64,000 nucleotides of DNA from Solirubrobacterales bacterium (GCA_025450195.1 JANWHW010000008.1:1-64000); one strand, 5' to 3'; counted from the stretch's first letter, positions 52,690 to 61,196 are shown. Numbers and translations are program-made. Notes: generated from the sequence alone by a model not told the origin.

Positions 52690-55020
52690 TCAGCTGATCC
52701 GGACGCCTTCGCGGCTGTCGTCGCGCGACGGCGGTTGCGACTCGAGCCGAACAGGCGCAGCCGACAGGGCCTGAACGCGAAGGTCGCTCCAGGTAAGGCC
52801 CTCGCGAACGAGAGCCGGCAGGCCGAGTGCGACAGCGGTGGCAATCTCAACGCCCTGCAGGATCACACCGTAGGCGAGGGCATCGGCGGTGCTGATGCCG
52901 AAGCCGGTATGCAGGACGCTGTACACGGCGAGCTGGAAGACACCGATATTGGACGGGGTAGCCGGCACCACCGCAGTGACGTTGACCGCAAAGAGAACCG
53001 CGGCGGCGGCGCCAATGCCAGCCTGATGGTTAAGCCCTAGGGCCGTGAAGAGGACCCAGCAGGCGGCGAGCTGGATCGCCCAGGCGCTGAGCTGGGCGGT
53101 CGCCGAGAGTGCGCCACGTCGTGGCTGACGGAAGACCGTCAGACCGGCGCGAACCTGCAGCAGTGCGCCGTGCAAGGCCACGCCAACGCGGGCGAGGCGC
53201 CCGTTTCCGTTGCGGCGCATAAGCGTCGGGCCGACCAGGACGACGACGAGCAAGATCAGCGGCACGAAGCTAAAAGCGAAGAGCTTCTCCGTGCTGGAAT
53301 GGAAGAGATCGGTCGTCGACACGATGATCGCTCCAAGCAACGCCAAGGCGACGATGTTGAGCACCGTTTGGGACACCAAGGTGCCGATCAAGACCGGGAA
53401 GGTCTCTCGAATCCGCCCGATCCGTCGGGCCAGAGCCATTGCCCTTGCCGGCTCGCCGAGGCGGGCGGGCAGGGTCGCCGACATCAGCACGCCGATCATC
53501 GTCGCCGAGGTGACATCTCGGCGACGCACCGGGCGGTTGGGAAGCGCAGCGCGCACGATCCCGTACCAGGAGGCGGCACGGAAGAAGAGTGAGAGTGCCA
53601 TCAGAGCACAGGCGACCAGCACCCAAGTGAGGTCGGAGCGAACGATGCTCGTAACCACCTTGTCGATGCCGATTTTCTGTGCGGCCAGCGCGGTCAGCCC
53701 CACTCCGAGCGCGCCGGCAACCCCGAGCCCAACCCGGCGGGCAACGCGTCGGCGGCGGCTGCTGGTGCCTCTGGCGATCGGCGGATCGAGCGAGGGGAGG
53801 CGCTGGGGCGCCTGCGGCGGAGCGCCATCGGCGGGACGAACCCCCGCCCAGTGGGCAACGCGCTCCCCGGTGGTGGACGGGGCAGGCGCCTCGATTGCAC
53901 GCTCATAGACCCTGGTGACGCGATCGGCCACGCGCGGCCATGCGTAGCGCTGGGCGCTTTCGCGCGCCGCCTCTCCCATCGCTGCCAAGCGGGCAGGCTC
54001 ATGGTGGGCTCGCTGCAGCTCCTCCGCGAGGCGCTGAGGGTCTCCCGGCGGCACGAGCACGCCGTCGACACCGTCGCTGACCACGTCGCTGTAGCCGGCG
54101 ATTGCCGAGGCGATTGCCGGCGTTCCAGCAGCGAAGGCCTCGGTTAGGACCATGCCAAAGCTCTCCCCCGCCAGCGAAGGCGCGCAAAGCACGTCGGCCT
54201 CATGGAGCGCCTGCCACAGCCGCTCGCCCGAAACCCGACCGAGAGCGTCGATGCTCTCCATCGTCTCGGGGTTTGACAGGTAGCGCAGCACGTCATCGCG
54301 ATCGGCGCCGATCGTCGTGAGGCGAGCGGGGACATGCTCGACAAGGGCGTCGAAAGCCGTCAAGAGAATCGGCAGGCCCTTGCGCTCCTCGGGTCGGCCC
54401 ACGAACAAGACGCGCAACTCATCGCTGGGGGACTTCGGAGTCTTGGGGGCCGCGTCCACATCGACGCCATTGGGAACGATCTCGTAGCGCCCGCCATACC
54501 AGCGGCGGCCGGTCCAAGCGGCGGCCTCGGAGACGGCGATTCGGGCCGATAGCCGGTTGAAGACACGCCGCGCACCCAGCGCCGAGGCAAGATGGTTGGG
54601 AACGGCCTTCGTCGAGTACGCATGGAAGGTGCCGACCACCGGCACTTGAGCGCCCAACGCCGCATTCCAGCCCACAAAAGGAACGAGCGGCTCATGGACG
54701 TGGATCACGTCATAGTCGCCCTGTCGTAACTCCCTGCGAACTCGGGCTATACCTCCAAATGGAGAGGGCGAAGCGTTGGTCACAGCGCCGTTTGCCCCGA
54801 CACCGATCGTGCGACCAAGCGGAATCAGATAGTCGGGCAGGTCGCGCTGCTCTGGGGCGGCTCGGTGAAGTGCCCGGCTGAGGCGGCCGGGAGGATCGAC
54901 TGGAGCGAGCACACGAACGTGATGGCCTCGCCCGAGAAACTCCTCGGCGAGTGCCTCAACGTGCCGGTTTACACCCCCCTGGTAACTCCAGGAATATGGC
55001 GAGACAAGGGCGATTCGCAC
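52690..55020 (-). CDS. Glycosyltransferase (GT4) fused to a UPF0104/LPG-flippase-like membrane domain
   Basis: 776 residues, GTG start at 55020. Residues 1-390 are a GT-B/GT4 glycosyltransferase: ALVSPYSWSYQGGVNRHVEALAEEFLGRGH, VVGTFHAYSTKAVPNHLASALG, VPNGVDVDAAPKT, LFVGRPEERKGLPILLTAF and the Glu pair in ESFGMVLTEAFAAGTPAIAS. A linker (390-440) leads to about eight membrane helices of the lysylphosphatidylglycerol-synthase/UPF0104 type (SATMIGVLMSATLPARLGEPARAMALARRIG; VVPATPSNIGVFQLAVYSVL). The GT half resembles PimB/PimC-like lipid mannosyltransferases. The fusion suggests sugar addition to a lipid followed by transfer across the membrane. It is downstream of a large membrane protein gene. 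Confidence 0.88.
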   Translation of the reverse strand: MRIALVSPYSWSYQGGVNRHVEALAEEFLGRGHHVRVLAPVDPPGRLSRALHRAAPEQRDLPDYLIPLGRTIGVGANGAVTNASPSPFGGIARVRRELRQGDYDVIHVHEPLVPFVGWNAALGAQVPVVGTFHAYSTKAVPNHLASALGARRVFNRLSARIAVSEAAAWTGRRWYGGRYEIVPNGVDVDAAPKTPKSPSDELRVLFVGRPEERKGLPILLTAFDALVEHVPARLTTIGADRDDVLRYLSNPETMESIDALGRVSGERLWQALHEADVLCAPSLAGESFGMVLTEAFAAGTPAIASAIAGYSDVVSDGVDGVLVPPGDPQRLAEELQRAHHEPARLAAMGEAARESAQRYAWPRVADRVTRVYERAIEAPAPSTTGERVAHWAGVRPADGAPPQAPQRLPSLDPPIARGTSSRRRRVARRVGLGVAGALGVGLTALAAQKIGIDKVVTSIVRSDLTWVLVACALMALSLFFRAASWYGIVRAALPNRPVRRRDVTSATMIGVLMSATLPARLGEPARAMALARRIGRIRETFPVLIGTLVSQTVLNIVALALLGAIIVSTTDLFHSSTEKLFAFSFVPLILLVVVLVGPTLMRRNGNGRLARVGVALHGALLQVRAGLTVFRQPRRGALSATAQLSAWAIQLAACWVLFTALGLNHQAGIGAAAAVLFAVNVTAVVPATPSNIGVFQLAVYSVLHTGFGISTADALAYGVILQGVEIATAVALGLPALVREGLTWSDLRVQALSAAPVRLESQPPSRDDSREGVRIS

Positions 55021-55032
55021 GGGGTGGAAAGA

Positions 55033-56844
55033 CTAAAGGATAGGCCGGGCTGTATCCGGGTGACCGCTTTCAGCCCAGGCAAAACCAGCGAAAGCGAGCA
55101 GGTAGGCGGCGCCGATCTCGACGATCAACGCACCGGAGTCGTTTACAAGGGCTCCGATCAGGACTGCTGCGAGAGCGCCCAGCAGCCCCGCACGCATCTC
55201 CGAGCTGGCGCGCATCCAGGCAGCGATCCGCTCCCGCCTCAGGATCGCCACTGCGGCGATGGCGAGGACCAACGGCATGACGGCGACGACGATAGGGCGC
55301 CCGAAGCTGTGGGCAGACAGCTCCAAGCGACGCTGGGCGACGTCAGCCAGATCTCCCAAGCCGCCGGCGTCAAGCACCGAGCGGGTGAGGTGCGCGTTTC
55401 CGCCGGAAACGAGGTCGACGAGTGCCAGCAACGCAACCGCTGCGATTGGCACAACCCCAACCCAAAGCGCCGCGCGCCGCCGCGGTGCGGCAATCGCGGC
55501 CGCGGCGACGGCGCTCCCGAAGGGCAGGACAATCGCCGCGCCGACATCGGCGCCAAAGCGGCCCGCGGCGAACACCAGTGCGAAGAAGAGCCCGGCGGTG
55601 AGAAAGCAAGCGGCCGCGCGGCGCGGCCTGCGGCCGAGCATTAAGCCCGCCAGCGCCGCCCCGGTCCCGGCAATCACCAGCACAGCCAGGATGGCCTCGA
55701 GCTCATTGCCGATCCCGAAGAAGCGCGCGCCAAGGCCTGGATTGGGGCCGACCAGCGACAGCGAGGGGAGCGAGGAGCCGGCGAGAAGCGCGGCCGTATA
55801 CACGAGGACCGTCGTTCCGCTGGCCACGGCGAGCGCCCGGTAGCCACGCAGTGCCACCAGGGTCAGCAGGCCCAGCACCGGCGACCCCAAGATCACCAGC
55901 AGCTGTTCGCTGTGCAGGCTGGGCTCGAGCGCAGCCGAAAGCAGGAGCAGCAGTGGCAGGAAGACCAGGCTGATCGCGGCCAGCCGAACGCCGAACCGCG
56001 CCACCCGCCCACGGCTCAGGAGCATCGCCAAGCCCAGTGCAACGCTCCAAGCGATCAAGGCGAGACCAATGACCGGCCCCCGTCGCTCGGGGATTGCGGC
56101 AAGCCGGTCGCCAAGAGATGCGACAGCCGCCGCGTCCACCTCTCCCTCGGAGCGGATTGGCTCACCGGTCATCTCAGAAGGAACGGCCACCCCGAAGCGA
56201 GCCAGGATCGTCGGCGCCAGGTCGGTCGTCAGGACATACCCATCCAGTCGAGTGCTGTCGGAGGTCAGATTGCCGTCGAACCCGCGCCCGGCGATGCCGA
56301 TCGCCAGCGCCCGGCTCTCGGGCGGCGGGGGCTTCTCGATGGCGATCAGCAGATCGTCGTCCTGCAGGCCGTTGACCAAACCGGGCAATTCCCAAATCGA
56401 AGAAGTCTGAACTTCGAAGACTGGTGCGGGGGTCTGGCGAGGGGCCTCGCTCAACTTTTTCGGTGAGGCGTGGGCGGCAGGGCCCGAGCCTCTTAGCGAA
56501 AAAGTACAAGCCGCTCGGACCCCCACCAGACCCCCGACATCGACCCGCACCTCCTTACCTGCTTCTTTTAGAGCCGCGATCAGGAGTCCAGGAACGATGT
56601 CGGCTGGGGCGGAGTCGGCGCGCTCCACCACTTCCCTCCACCAAGCAGAGCAGCTCTCCCCCGCTCTTCGCTCCGGAAGCTTGGAGTCGTAGAGAAGGTC
56701 GAAGACTCGGTTGCCCTGCGTGATGTCGAGATAGGTCTGCTCCGCGGGCACAGACCCCATCCCCGCGGAGAGCAGCCCCGGAGAAAGCCCAGCCTCCGCA
56801 AGCTCCTCGACATCGGTCCCGCGCGGCACGAAAGCGAGGGTCAC
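55033..56844 (-). CDS. Large membrane protein with a phosphatase/sulfatase-like N-terminal part
   Basis: 603 residues from a GTG at 56844 (VTLAFVPRGTDVEE); the frame upstream of it crosses repeat copy C and is unlikely to be translated. Residues 1-290 include LLIAIEKPPPPESRALAIGIAGRGFDGNLTSDSTRLDGYVLTTDLAPTILARFGVAVPSEMTGEPI, the ending of an alkaline-phosphatase-superfamily fold. About ten membrane helices follow. Repeat copy B (56428-56535) is inside the frame and encodes about 36 residues, including CTFSLRGSG and KKLSEAPRQ, that look foreign to the rest. Function unknown; an envelope lipid or polymer role is inferred. The GT4-flippase gene follows 12 bp later. Confidence 0.68.
   Translation of the reverse strand: MTLAFVPRGTDVEELAEAGLSPGLLSAGMGSVPAEQTYLDITQGNRVFDLLYDSKLPERRAGESCSAWWREVVERADSAPADIVPGLLIAALKEAGKEVRVDVGGLVGVRAACTFSLRGSGPAAHASPKKLSEAPRQTPAPVFEVQTSSIWELPGLVNGLQDDDLLIAIEKPPPPESRALAIGIAGRGFDGNLTSDSTRLDGYVLTTDLAPTILARFGVAVPSEMTGEPIRSEGEVDAAAVASLGDRLAAIPERRGPVIGLALIAWSVALGLAMLLSRGRVARFGVRLAAISLVFLPLLLLLSAALEPSLHSEQLLVILGSPVLGLLTLVALRGYRALAVASGTTVLVYTAALLAGSSLPSLSLVGPNPGLGARFFGIGNELEAILAVLVIAGTGAALAGLMLGRRPRRAAACFLTAGLFFALVFAAGRFGADVGAAIVLPFGSAVAAAAIAAPRRRAALWVGVVPIAAVALLALVDLVSGGNAHLTRSVLDAGGLGDLADVAQRRLELSAHSFGRPIVVAVMPLVLAIAAVAILRRERIAAWMRASSEMRAGLLGALAAVLIGALVNDSGALIVEIGAAYLLAFAGFAWAESGHPDTARPIL
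56428..56535. repeat. Hairpin repeat family 1, copy B (inside a coding region)
   Basis: Outer arms GGGGGTCTGG (56428-56437) and CCAGACCCCC (56526-56535), perfect. Core arms CTTTTTCG (56455-56462) and CGAAAAAG (56497-56504). Centre GTGAGGCGTGGGCGGCAG with an inner TGAGGC/GCCTC pair. The element is 108 bp, exactly 36 codons, and keeps the reading frame of the membrane protein gene. Confidence 0.75.
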
Positions 56845-56852
56845 GTGGGTGG

Positions 56853-56964
56853 CCCGGGATGGGACAGGGGGCGAAACGTCTTGCACTTTTTCCGCCGTGT
56901 GGCCGGCGGCAGCCACTGCCGAGCTTCGGAAAAAGTTAAGTGAAGCCCCCTGTCCCATCCCGGG
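56853..56964. repeat. Hairpin repeat family 1, copy C
   Basis: Outer arms CCCGGGATGGGACAGGGGGC (56853-56872) and GCCCCCTGTCCCATCCCGGG (56945-56964), 20 bp perfect. Core arms CTTTTTCCG (56886-56894) and CGGAAAAAG (56927-56935). Centre GTGTGGCCGGCGGCAGCC shares GGCGGCAG with copy B. It lies between the divergent membrane-protein and hemQ genes, 8 bp before the GTG of the former and 34 bp before the ATG of the latter. Confidence 0.78.
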
Positions 56965-56998
56965 TCCCAATAAAGCGACGCTCGCTATCGTGACCCCG

Positions 56999-57706
56999 AT
57001 GGCCGACCGGACTTTTGCCAAGTTCACGTTCTTCAAGATCGATCCCGCCTGGCGTCGCCAGTCAGCTGAGCTGCGGGCGAGCGACAAGCGCGAGTTCCTC
57101 GCCGCCTGCGAGGACTTCGCACTGGATCGCTCGCTGCGCGCCTACTCAACCATAGGAACGCGCGGCGACGTCGACCTGGTGCTGCTCAGCCAGAGTCCCA
57201 ACCTCGACGATCTCCACACCTTCCACGTGGTGCTTGGTCAGAGCGGCCTCGCCAAGTGGGCGGAGACGCCGTACTCCTTCCTCTCGATGACCAAGCCCTC
57301 TCCCTACAGCGAGGAGGCCGCGCGGCCGGAGATTTGCGTCTCGGAGCGCAAGTACCTCTTCCTCTACCCGATGGTCAAGCAGCGCCGCTGGTACGGGCTG
57401 CCGGCTGAGGAGCGGCAGCGGATCATGAAAAGCCATATCGAGGTCGGCCGTCGCCATCCTGAAATCGCGATCAACACCTCCTACTCCTTCGGCCTCGACG
57501 ACCAGGAGTTCGTCGTCGCCTTCGAGGGCGACGACCCGGGTGAGTTCCTCGACCTCGTCCAGGAGCTGCGCCCCACCGAGTCGAGCGCCTACACCGAGCG
57601 CGAGACGCCGATCTTCACCTGCGTGGCGATGTCGGTCCGCAAGGCGCTCGACGCGCTCGACGGCACAGCCAGCGCCGTCGTCGCCGAGGCGCCGGCGAGC
57701 GCCTGA
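56999..57706 (+). CDS. hemQ: Coproheme decarboxylase (HemQ)
   Basis: 235 residues of the chlorite-dismutase-like fold. In Gram-positive bacteria HemQ oxidatively removes two propionate groups of coproheme to give protoheme, the last step of the coproporphyrin-dependent heme pathway. The motif YPMVKQRRWYGLPAEERQRIMKSHIEVGRRH has the catalytic Tyr (YPMxK) and the His-containing helix; SFGLDDQEFVVAFEGDDPGEFLDLVQELRPTESS is also typical. The ATG at 56999 is the family start; the earlier frame passes through repeat copy C. FprA-type reductase, BolA and glutaredoxin genes follow on the same strand. Confidence 0.93.
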   Translation: MADRTFAKFTFFKIDPAWRRQSAELRASDKREFLAACEDFALDRSLRAYSTIGTRGDVDLVLLSQSPNLDDLHTFHVVLGQSGLAKWAETPYSFLSMTKPSPYSEEAARPEICVSERKYLFLYPMVKQRRWYGLPAEERQRIMKSHIEVGRRHPEIAINTSYSFGLDDQEFVVAFEGDDPGEFLDLVQELRPTESSAYTERETPIFTCVAMSVRKALDALDGTASAVVAEAPASA

Positions 57707-57778
57707 GCCGACGCGACAGCCTCCCTTCCCTATCCTTTCGCGCTCCCTGTTATCCGCCCTGACGCAGGAAGCATTCAG

Positions 57779-59185
57779 ATGACCCAGATCGGAACCTCAG
57801 ACAACCCACTTCGCGTCGCGATCGTCGGCGCCGGCCCGTCCGGCTTCTACGCTGCTGAGCACATCCTCAAAGATGAGGCCACGCACGCCCAGGTCGATAT
57901 CTTCGACCGCCTCCCCACGCCTTTCGGCCTGGTTCGCGGCGGCGTCGCCCCCGACCATCCGAAGATCAAGTCGGTGATCCGCGTTTACGAGAAAACCGCT
58001 GCTCGCGAGGGCTTCCGCTTCTTCGGCAACGTCAAGGTCAGCAACGACATCGAGGTCGAGGACCTGGAGCGGCTCTACCACGCGATCGTCTTCACGGTCG
58101 GCTGTGAGACCGACCGCCAGCTCGGCATCCCCGGCGAGGATCTGCCCGGCAGCCATGCCGCCACCGCCTTCGTCGGCTGGTACAACGCCCACCCCGATTA
58201 CGCGGACGAAGAGTTCGACCTCTCCTGCGAGCGGGCGGTGGTGATCGGCAACGGCAACGTGGCGATGGACGTCGCCCGGATGCTGGCCCTCACCGACCAC
58301 GAGCTGCGCCAGACCGACACCGCCGATCACGCGATCGAGATGCTCGACGCGAAGAAGATCCGCGAGATCGTCGTGCTCGGCCGGCGCGGCCCGGTGCAGG
58401 CCGCGTTCACCAACCCCGAGATCAGGGAGCTCGGCGAGATGGAGGACGCCGATGTCGTCGTCGACCCCTCTGAGGTCGAGCTCGACGAGGCCAGCGCCGC
58501 CTTCCTCGAGTCCGACGAGGTCGACAAGACCACCCGAGTCAACGTCGAGACCCTGCGCGAGTTCGCCTCCCGCACACCGGAGGGCAAGCACCAGCGAATC
58601 GTGCTGCGCTTCCTCGCTTCCCCGGTCGAAATCCTGGGCGACGGCAAGGTCGAGAAGATCGTTATCGGCCGCAACGAGCTGGTCGAGGAGGGCGGCGCAC
58701 TGCGCGCCAAGGACACCGGGGAGCACGAAGAGCTGGAGTGCGGCTTGGTGCTGCGCTCGGTCGGCTACACAGGGATCCCGATCGAGGGCGTCCCCTTCGA
58801 CGAGAAGCGCGGGCTGATCCTCAACGAGGGCGGTCGCGTGCTCGACTCCCACGACTCCGGGCACAAGGTCGGCCACTACACCGCGGGCTGGATCAAGCGC
58901 GGCCCCTCCGGCGTGATCGGCACCAACAAGAAAGATGCACTGGAGACCGTCCAGCACCTGCTCGCCGACGTCGAGTCCCAGACCTTGCTGACCCCAGAGA
59001 GCCCGGAGCCTTCCGCTGTCGAGGAACTGCTCGCCGAACGCAGTGTCCGCTACGTCACCTTTGACGACTGGCAGGCAATCGACCAGGCCGAGGTAGGGCG
59101 GGGCGAGCCGCACGGCCGCCCTCGCGTCAAGTTCGTCCGGGTCGAGGAGATGCTCGAGACCTTGGGCGAGAAAGTCTCCGGCTAA
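57779..59185 (+). CDS. FprA-type ferredoxin/adrenodoxin reductase
   Basis: 468 residues. FAD and NADP sites: VAIVGAGPSGFYAAEHIL at the N-terminus, FDRLPTPFGLVRGGVAPDHPKIKSV, and NADP motif AVVIGNGNVAMDVARMLAL; SVGYTGIPIEGVPFDE and GWIKRGPSGVIGTNKKDALETV complete the adrenodoxin-reductase-like pattern. It transfers electrons from NADPH to ferredoxins. In this window the P450 could be a client, as could heme or Fe-S steps. The ATG at 57779 follows CAGGAAG. A 3-bp gap leads to BolA. Confidence 0.93.
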   Translation: MTQIGTSDNPLRVAIVGAGPSGFYAAEHILKDEATHAQVDIFDRLPTPFGLVRGGVAPDHPKIKSVIRVYEKTAAREGFRFFGNVKVSNDIEVEDLERLYHAIVFTVGCETDRQLGIPGEDLPGSHAATAFVGWYNAHPDYADEEFDLSCERAVVIGNGNVAMDVARMLALTDHELRQTDTADHAIEMLDAKKIREIVVLGRRGPVQAAFTNPEIRELGEMEDADVVVDPSEVELDEASAAFLESDEVDKTTRVNVETLREFASRTPEGKHQRIVLRFLASPVEILGDGKVEKIVIGRNELVEEGGALRAKDTGEHEELECGLVLRSVGYTGIPIEGVPFDEKRGLILNEGGRVLDSHDSGHKVGHYTAGWIKRGPSGVIGTNKKDALETVQHLLADVESQTLLTPESPEPSAVEELLAERSVRYVTFDDWQAIDQAEVGRGEPHGRPRVKFVRVEEMLETLGEKVSG

Positions 59186-59188
59186 CCG

Positions 59189-59422
59189 TTGGCCGATCTG
59201 ACAGAGATCGAAGCGATGATCGAGGCGGCGCTTCCCGGCGCCGAAGTCGAGGTCGCCGACGAGACAGGAGGCGGAGACCACCTGCGGGCGACGGTCACCG
59301 CCCCCCAATTTGCCGGCCTCGCCAGGATCGATCAGCACCGCTTGGTCAAGGCCGCGGTCAAGGATCGCTTCGACGACGGCACGATCCACGCGCTCTCGGT
59401 AAAGACCCAGGTGCCGGGATAG
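59189..59422 (+). CDS. BolA-family protein
   Basis: 77 residues, TTG start 3 bp after the reductase stop. LTEIEAMIEAALPGAEVEVADETGGGDHLRATVTAPQFAGLARIDQHRLVKAAVKDRFDDGTIHALSVKTQVPG matches BolA/IbaG with the conserved His of the RIDQHRLV segment. BolA proteins form [2Fe-2S] complexes with CGFS glutaredoxins; the glutaredoxin is the next gene, 13 bp on. Confidence 0.88.
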   Translation: MADLTEIEAMIEAALPGAEVEVADETGGGDHLRATVTAPQFAGLARIDQHRLVKAAVKDRFDDGTIHALSVKTQVPG

Positions 59423-59435
59423 CTACTCTGTGCCC

Positions 59436-59816
59436 ATGGCCGACGCCGAGCTGAAGAAAAAGGTTGAGGAGCTGATCGCCGCCAACCCGGTGCTGCTCTT
59501 CATGAAAGGAACGCCCGATATGCCGCGCTGCGGCTTCTCGATGCGAGTCGTGCAGACGCTCGACGCGATGGATGTCGAGTACGGGGCGATCGACGTACTG
59601 CCGGCCCTCCAGCCACTGCGTGAAGTGACCACTGAGATCTCCGACTGGCAGACCTTTCCCCAGCTCTACGTCAACGGCGAACTGCTTGGGGGCGCCGACA
59701 TCGTCGAGGAGATGTTCGACTCAGGCGAGCTGGCGGAAGCGTTGGGTGTCGCACAGCCCGAGGTGGCACCAGCCCCTGCGGCATCTACGCAGGCTCCGCC
59801 TCTCCAAATCGAATAG
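59436..59816 (+). CDS. grxD: Monothiol (CGFS) glutaredoxin
   Basis: 126 residues. The core is PVLLFMKGTPDMPRCGFSMRVVQTLDAMDVEYGAIDVL, with CGFS binding a [2Fe-2S] cluster with glutathione or another thiol, and WQTFPQLYVNGELLGGADIVEEM. The C-terminal tail (APAPAASTQAPPLQ) is low complexity. ATG at 59436 (a GTG 6 bp earlier is possible). It works with BolA in Fe-S delivery. It converges with the IscA/ErpA-type gene, with 6 bp between the stops. Confidence 0.93.
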   Translation: MADAELKKKVEELIAANPVLLFMKGTPDMPRCGFSMRVVQTLDAMDVEYGAIDVLPALQPLREVTTEISDWQTFPQLYVNGELLGGADIVEEMFDSGELAEALGVAQPEVAPAPAASTQAPPLQIE

Positions 59817-59822
59817 CCGCCG

Positions 59823-60197
59823 TCAGACGGCGGCGGTCTCGGCAGCGTCGTCCTTGACCTGGAAGGACGAGCCACAACCACAGGCGGCGACCACGTTCGG
59901 GTTGTTGACCTGGAACCCGGCGCCCTGGAGGCCTTCGACGTAGTCGACCTCTGACCCGAAGACGAATTGCATGCTGGTTTTGTCGACGATCACCGCGACG
60001 CCGTCGACCTCGAAGACATGATCGTCCTCCTTCGCACGGTCGAAGGCCAGCGCGTACTGGAACCCTGAGCAGCCCCCGCCGCGAACGGCAACGCGGAGCG
60101 CTTGGTCCTCGGCATCCCCCTGGGAGCCGAGCAGCTCACCGACCTTCTCGGCGGCCTTGCCGGTCAGGGTGATCGCTGCTGTGGGCGAATCGGTCAC
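59823..60197 (-). CDS. A-type Fe-S carrier (IscA/ErpA/HesB)
   Basis: 124 residues from GTG 60197 (VTDSPTAAITLTGKAAEKVGELL). The three Cys ligands are in RGGGCSGFQYAL and AACGCGSSF. The carrier takes clusters from the scaffold and gives them to apo-proteins. The longer frame from 60374 overlaps degV and is not family-like. It is divergent from degV; a short GCAGTCT-GAA-AGACTGC repeat (60239-60255) lies between them. Confidence 0.92.
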   Translation of the reverse strand: MTDSPTAAITLTGKAAEKVGELLGSQGDAEDQALRVAVRGGGCSGFQYALAFDRAKEDDHVFEVDGVAVIVDKTSMQFVFGSEVDYVEGLQGAGFQVNNPNVVAACGCGSSFQVKDDAAETAAV

Positions 60198-60263
60198 TTC
60201 ACAAAGTGTAGCGGTGGTCCCCCCGGAGCATGCAAGCCGCAGTCTGAAAGACTGCATTTCACC

Positions 60264-61133
60264 TTGAGCCAGGGAACCGCCGTCGTCTGCGACACCACCG
60301 CCTACTTGCCATCCGAGCTCGCTGCAGAGCGAGGAATAGAGGTAATCAGCCTCTATGTCTCGATCGAGGATCATCAGGAGGCGGAGAGTGAGATCTCAGA
60401 CTTCGTCAGCTTCTATGAGCAGCTGCGCGCTTCCGAAGAAGGGGCGACAACCTCGCAGCCCTCGGTTGGCGATTTCATCGCCGTCTACGAACCACTGCTT
60501 GACGCTGGGCGCGAAATCGCCTCCGTTCACCTCTCGGCAGGCATCTCCGGAACGTTCGAGGCGGCAAACCAGGCGCGCGAGCGCCTCATAGCCGAGGGAA
60601 AGGGCGGCGAGCGTATTCACACCTTCGATTCGCGCTCGGCATGCGGCGGAACGGGCCTATGCGTGCTGGCGGCTGCTGGGGCTGCGGCAAGTGGAGAAGA
60701 TGGCCAGGCGGCGATCGCCCGTGCCCAGCAGGCACGTGAGGAACTGAAGATGTGGTTCGCGATCGACACCCTCGAGTACCTGCGTCGAGGCGGCCGGATC
60801 GGCGGCGCCCGCGCCTGGATCGGCTCGGCGCTGAAGATCAAGCCGATCCTGACCCTGGAGGAAGAGATCACCCCGGTCGAGCGGGTGCGCACTCGAGCCA
60901 GATCGCTGGAGCGCCTGCGCGACTATGCCCGCCAGCGGCACGAGTCGGGTCTCGACGGGTGGGTGGTCCAGCACATTCAGGACCCCGAGACCGCGGAGAC
61001 GCTTGTCGACGACTGCCGCGAAATCTTCGGCTGCGAGCCGGTCTTCGTCTCGGAGGTCGGCCCCGTGATAGGCGCCCATGCCGGCCCCGGACTGCTCGGC
61101 GTCGGCAGCGTCTCCACCGCCGTCCTGCGCTAA
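60264..61133 (+). CDS. DegV-family fatty-acid-binding protein
   Basis: 289 residues from TTG 60264. VVCDTTAYLPSELAAERGIEVISLYV, SQPSVGDFIAVYEPLLDAGREIASVHLSAGISGTFEAANQAR and TLEYLRRGGRIGGARAWIGSALKIKPILTLEEEITPVERVRTRARSLERL are DegV motifs. Relatives (FakB) hold a fatty acid for phosphorylation by FakA. No fakA is nearby. No good ribosome-binding site is seen, so the start is a guess by family pattern. It converges with the DUF3618 gene. Confidence 0.87.
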   Translation: MSQGTAVVCDTTAYLPSELAAERGIEVISLYVSIEDHQEAESEISDFVSFYEQLRASEEGATTSQPSVGDFIAVYEPLLDAGREIASVHLSAGISGTFEAANQARERLIAEGKGGERIHTFDSRSACGGTGLCVLAAAGAAASGEDGQAAIARAQQAREELKMWFAIDTLEYLRRGGRIGGARAWIGSALKIKPILTLEEEITPVERVRTRARSLERLRDYARQRHESGLDGWVVQHIQDPETAETLVDDCREIFGCEPVFVSEVGPVIGAHAGPGLLGVGSVSTAVLR

Positions 61134-61144
61134 GGCCAAGCCGC

Positions 61145-61196
61145 CCCCGGACGCGGGAATACGGTCGTCGCCATCTCCTCCGCTTCGCGTCCGGGG
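61145..61196. terminator. Inverted repeat between convergent degV and DUF3618 genes
   Basis: CCCCGGACGCG (61145-61155) and CGCGTCCGGGG (61186-61196), perfect 11-bp arms with a 30-nt loop. It could serve both converging transcripts, although there is no T-run. Confidence 0.45.

Noticed and set aside
57797-59389. 530-codon open frame on the minus strand opposite the FprA-type reductase
   Set aside because: Long antisense frames are expected at this G/C content. The plus-strand protein has clear FAD/NADP motifs, whereas the antisense product has none and is unusually rich in Asp/Val/Leu repeats.
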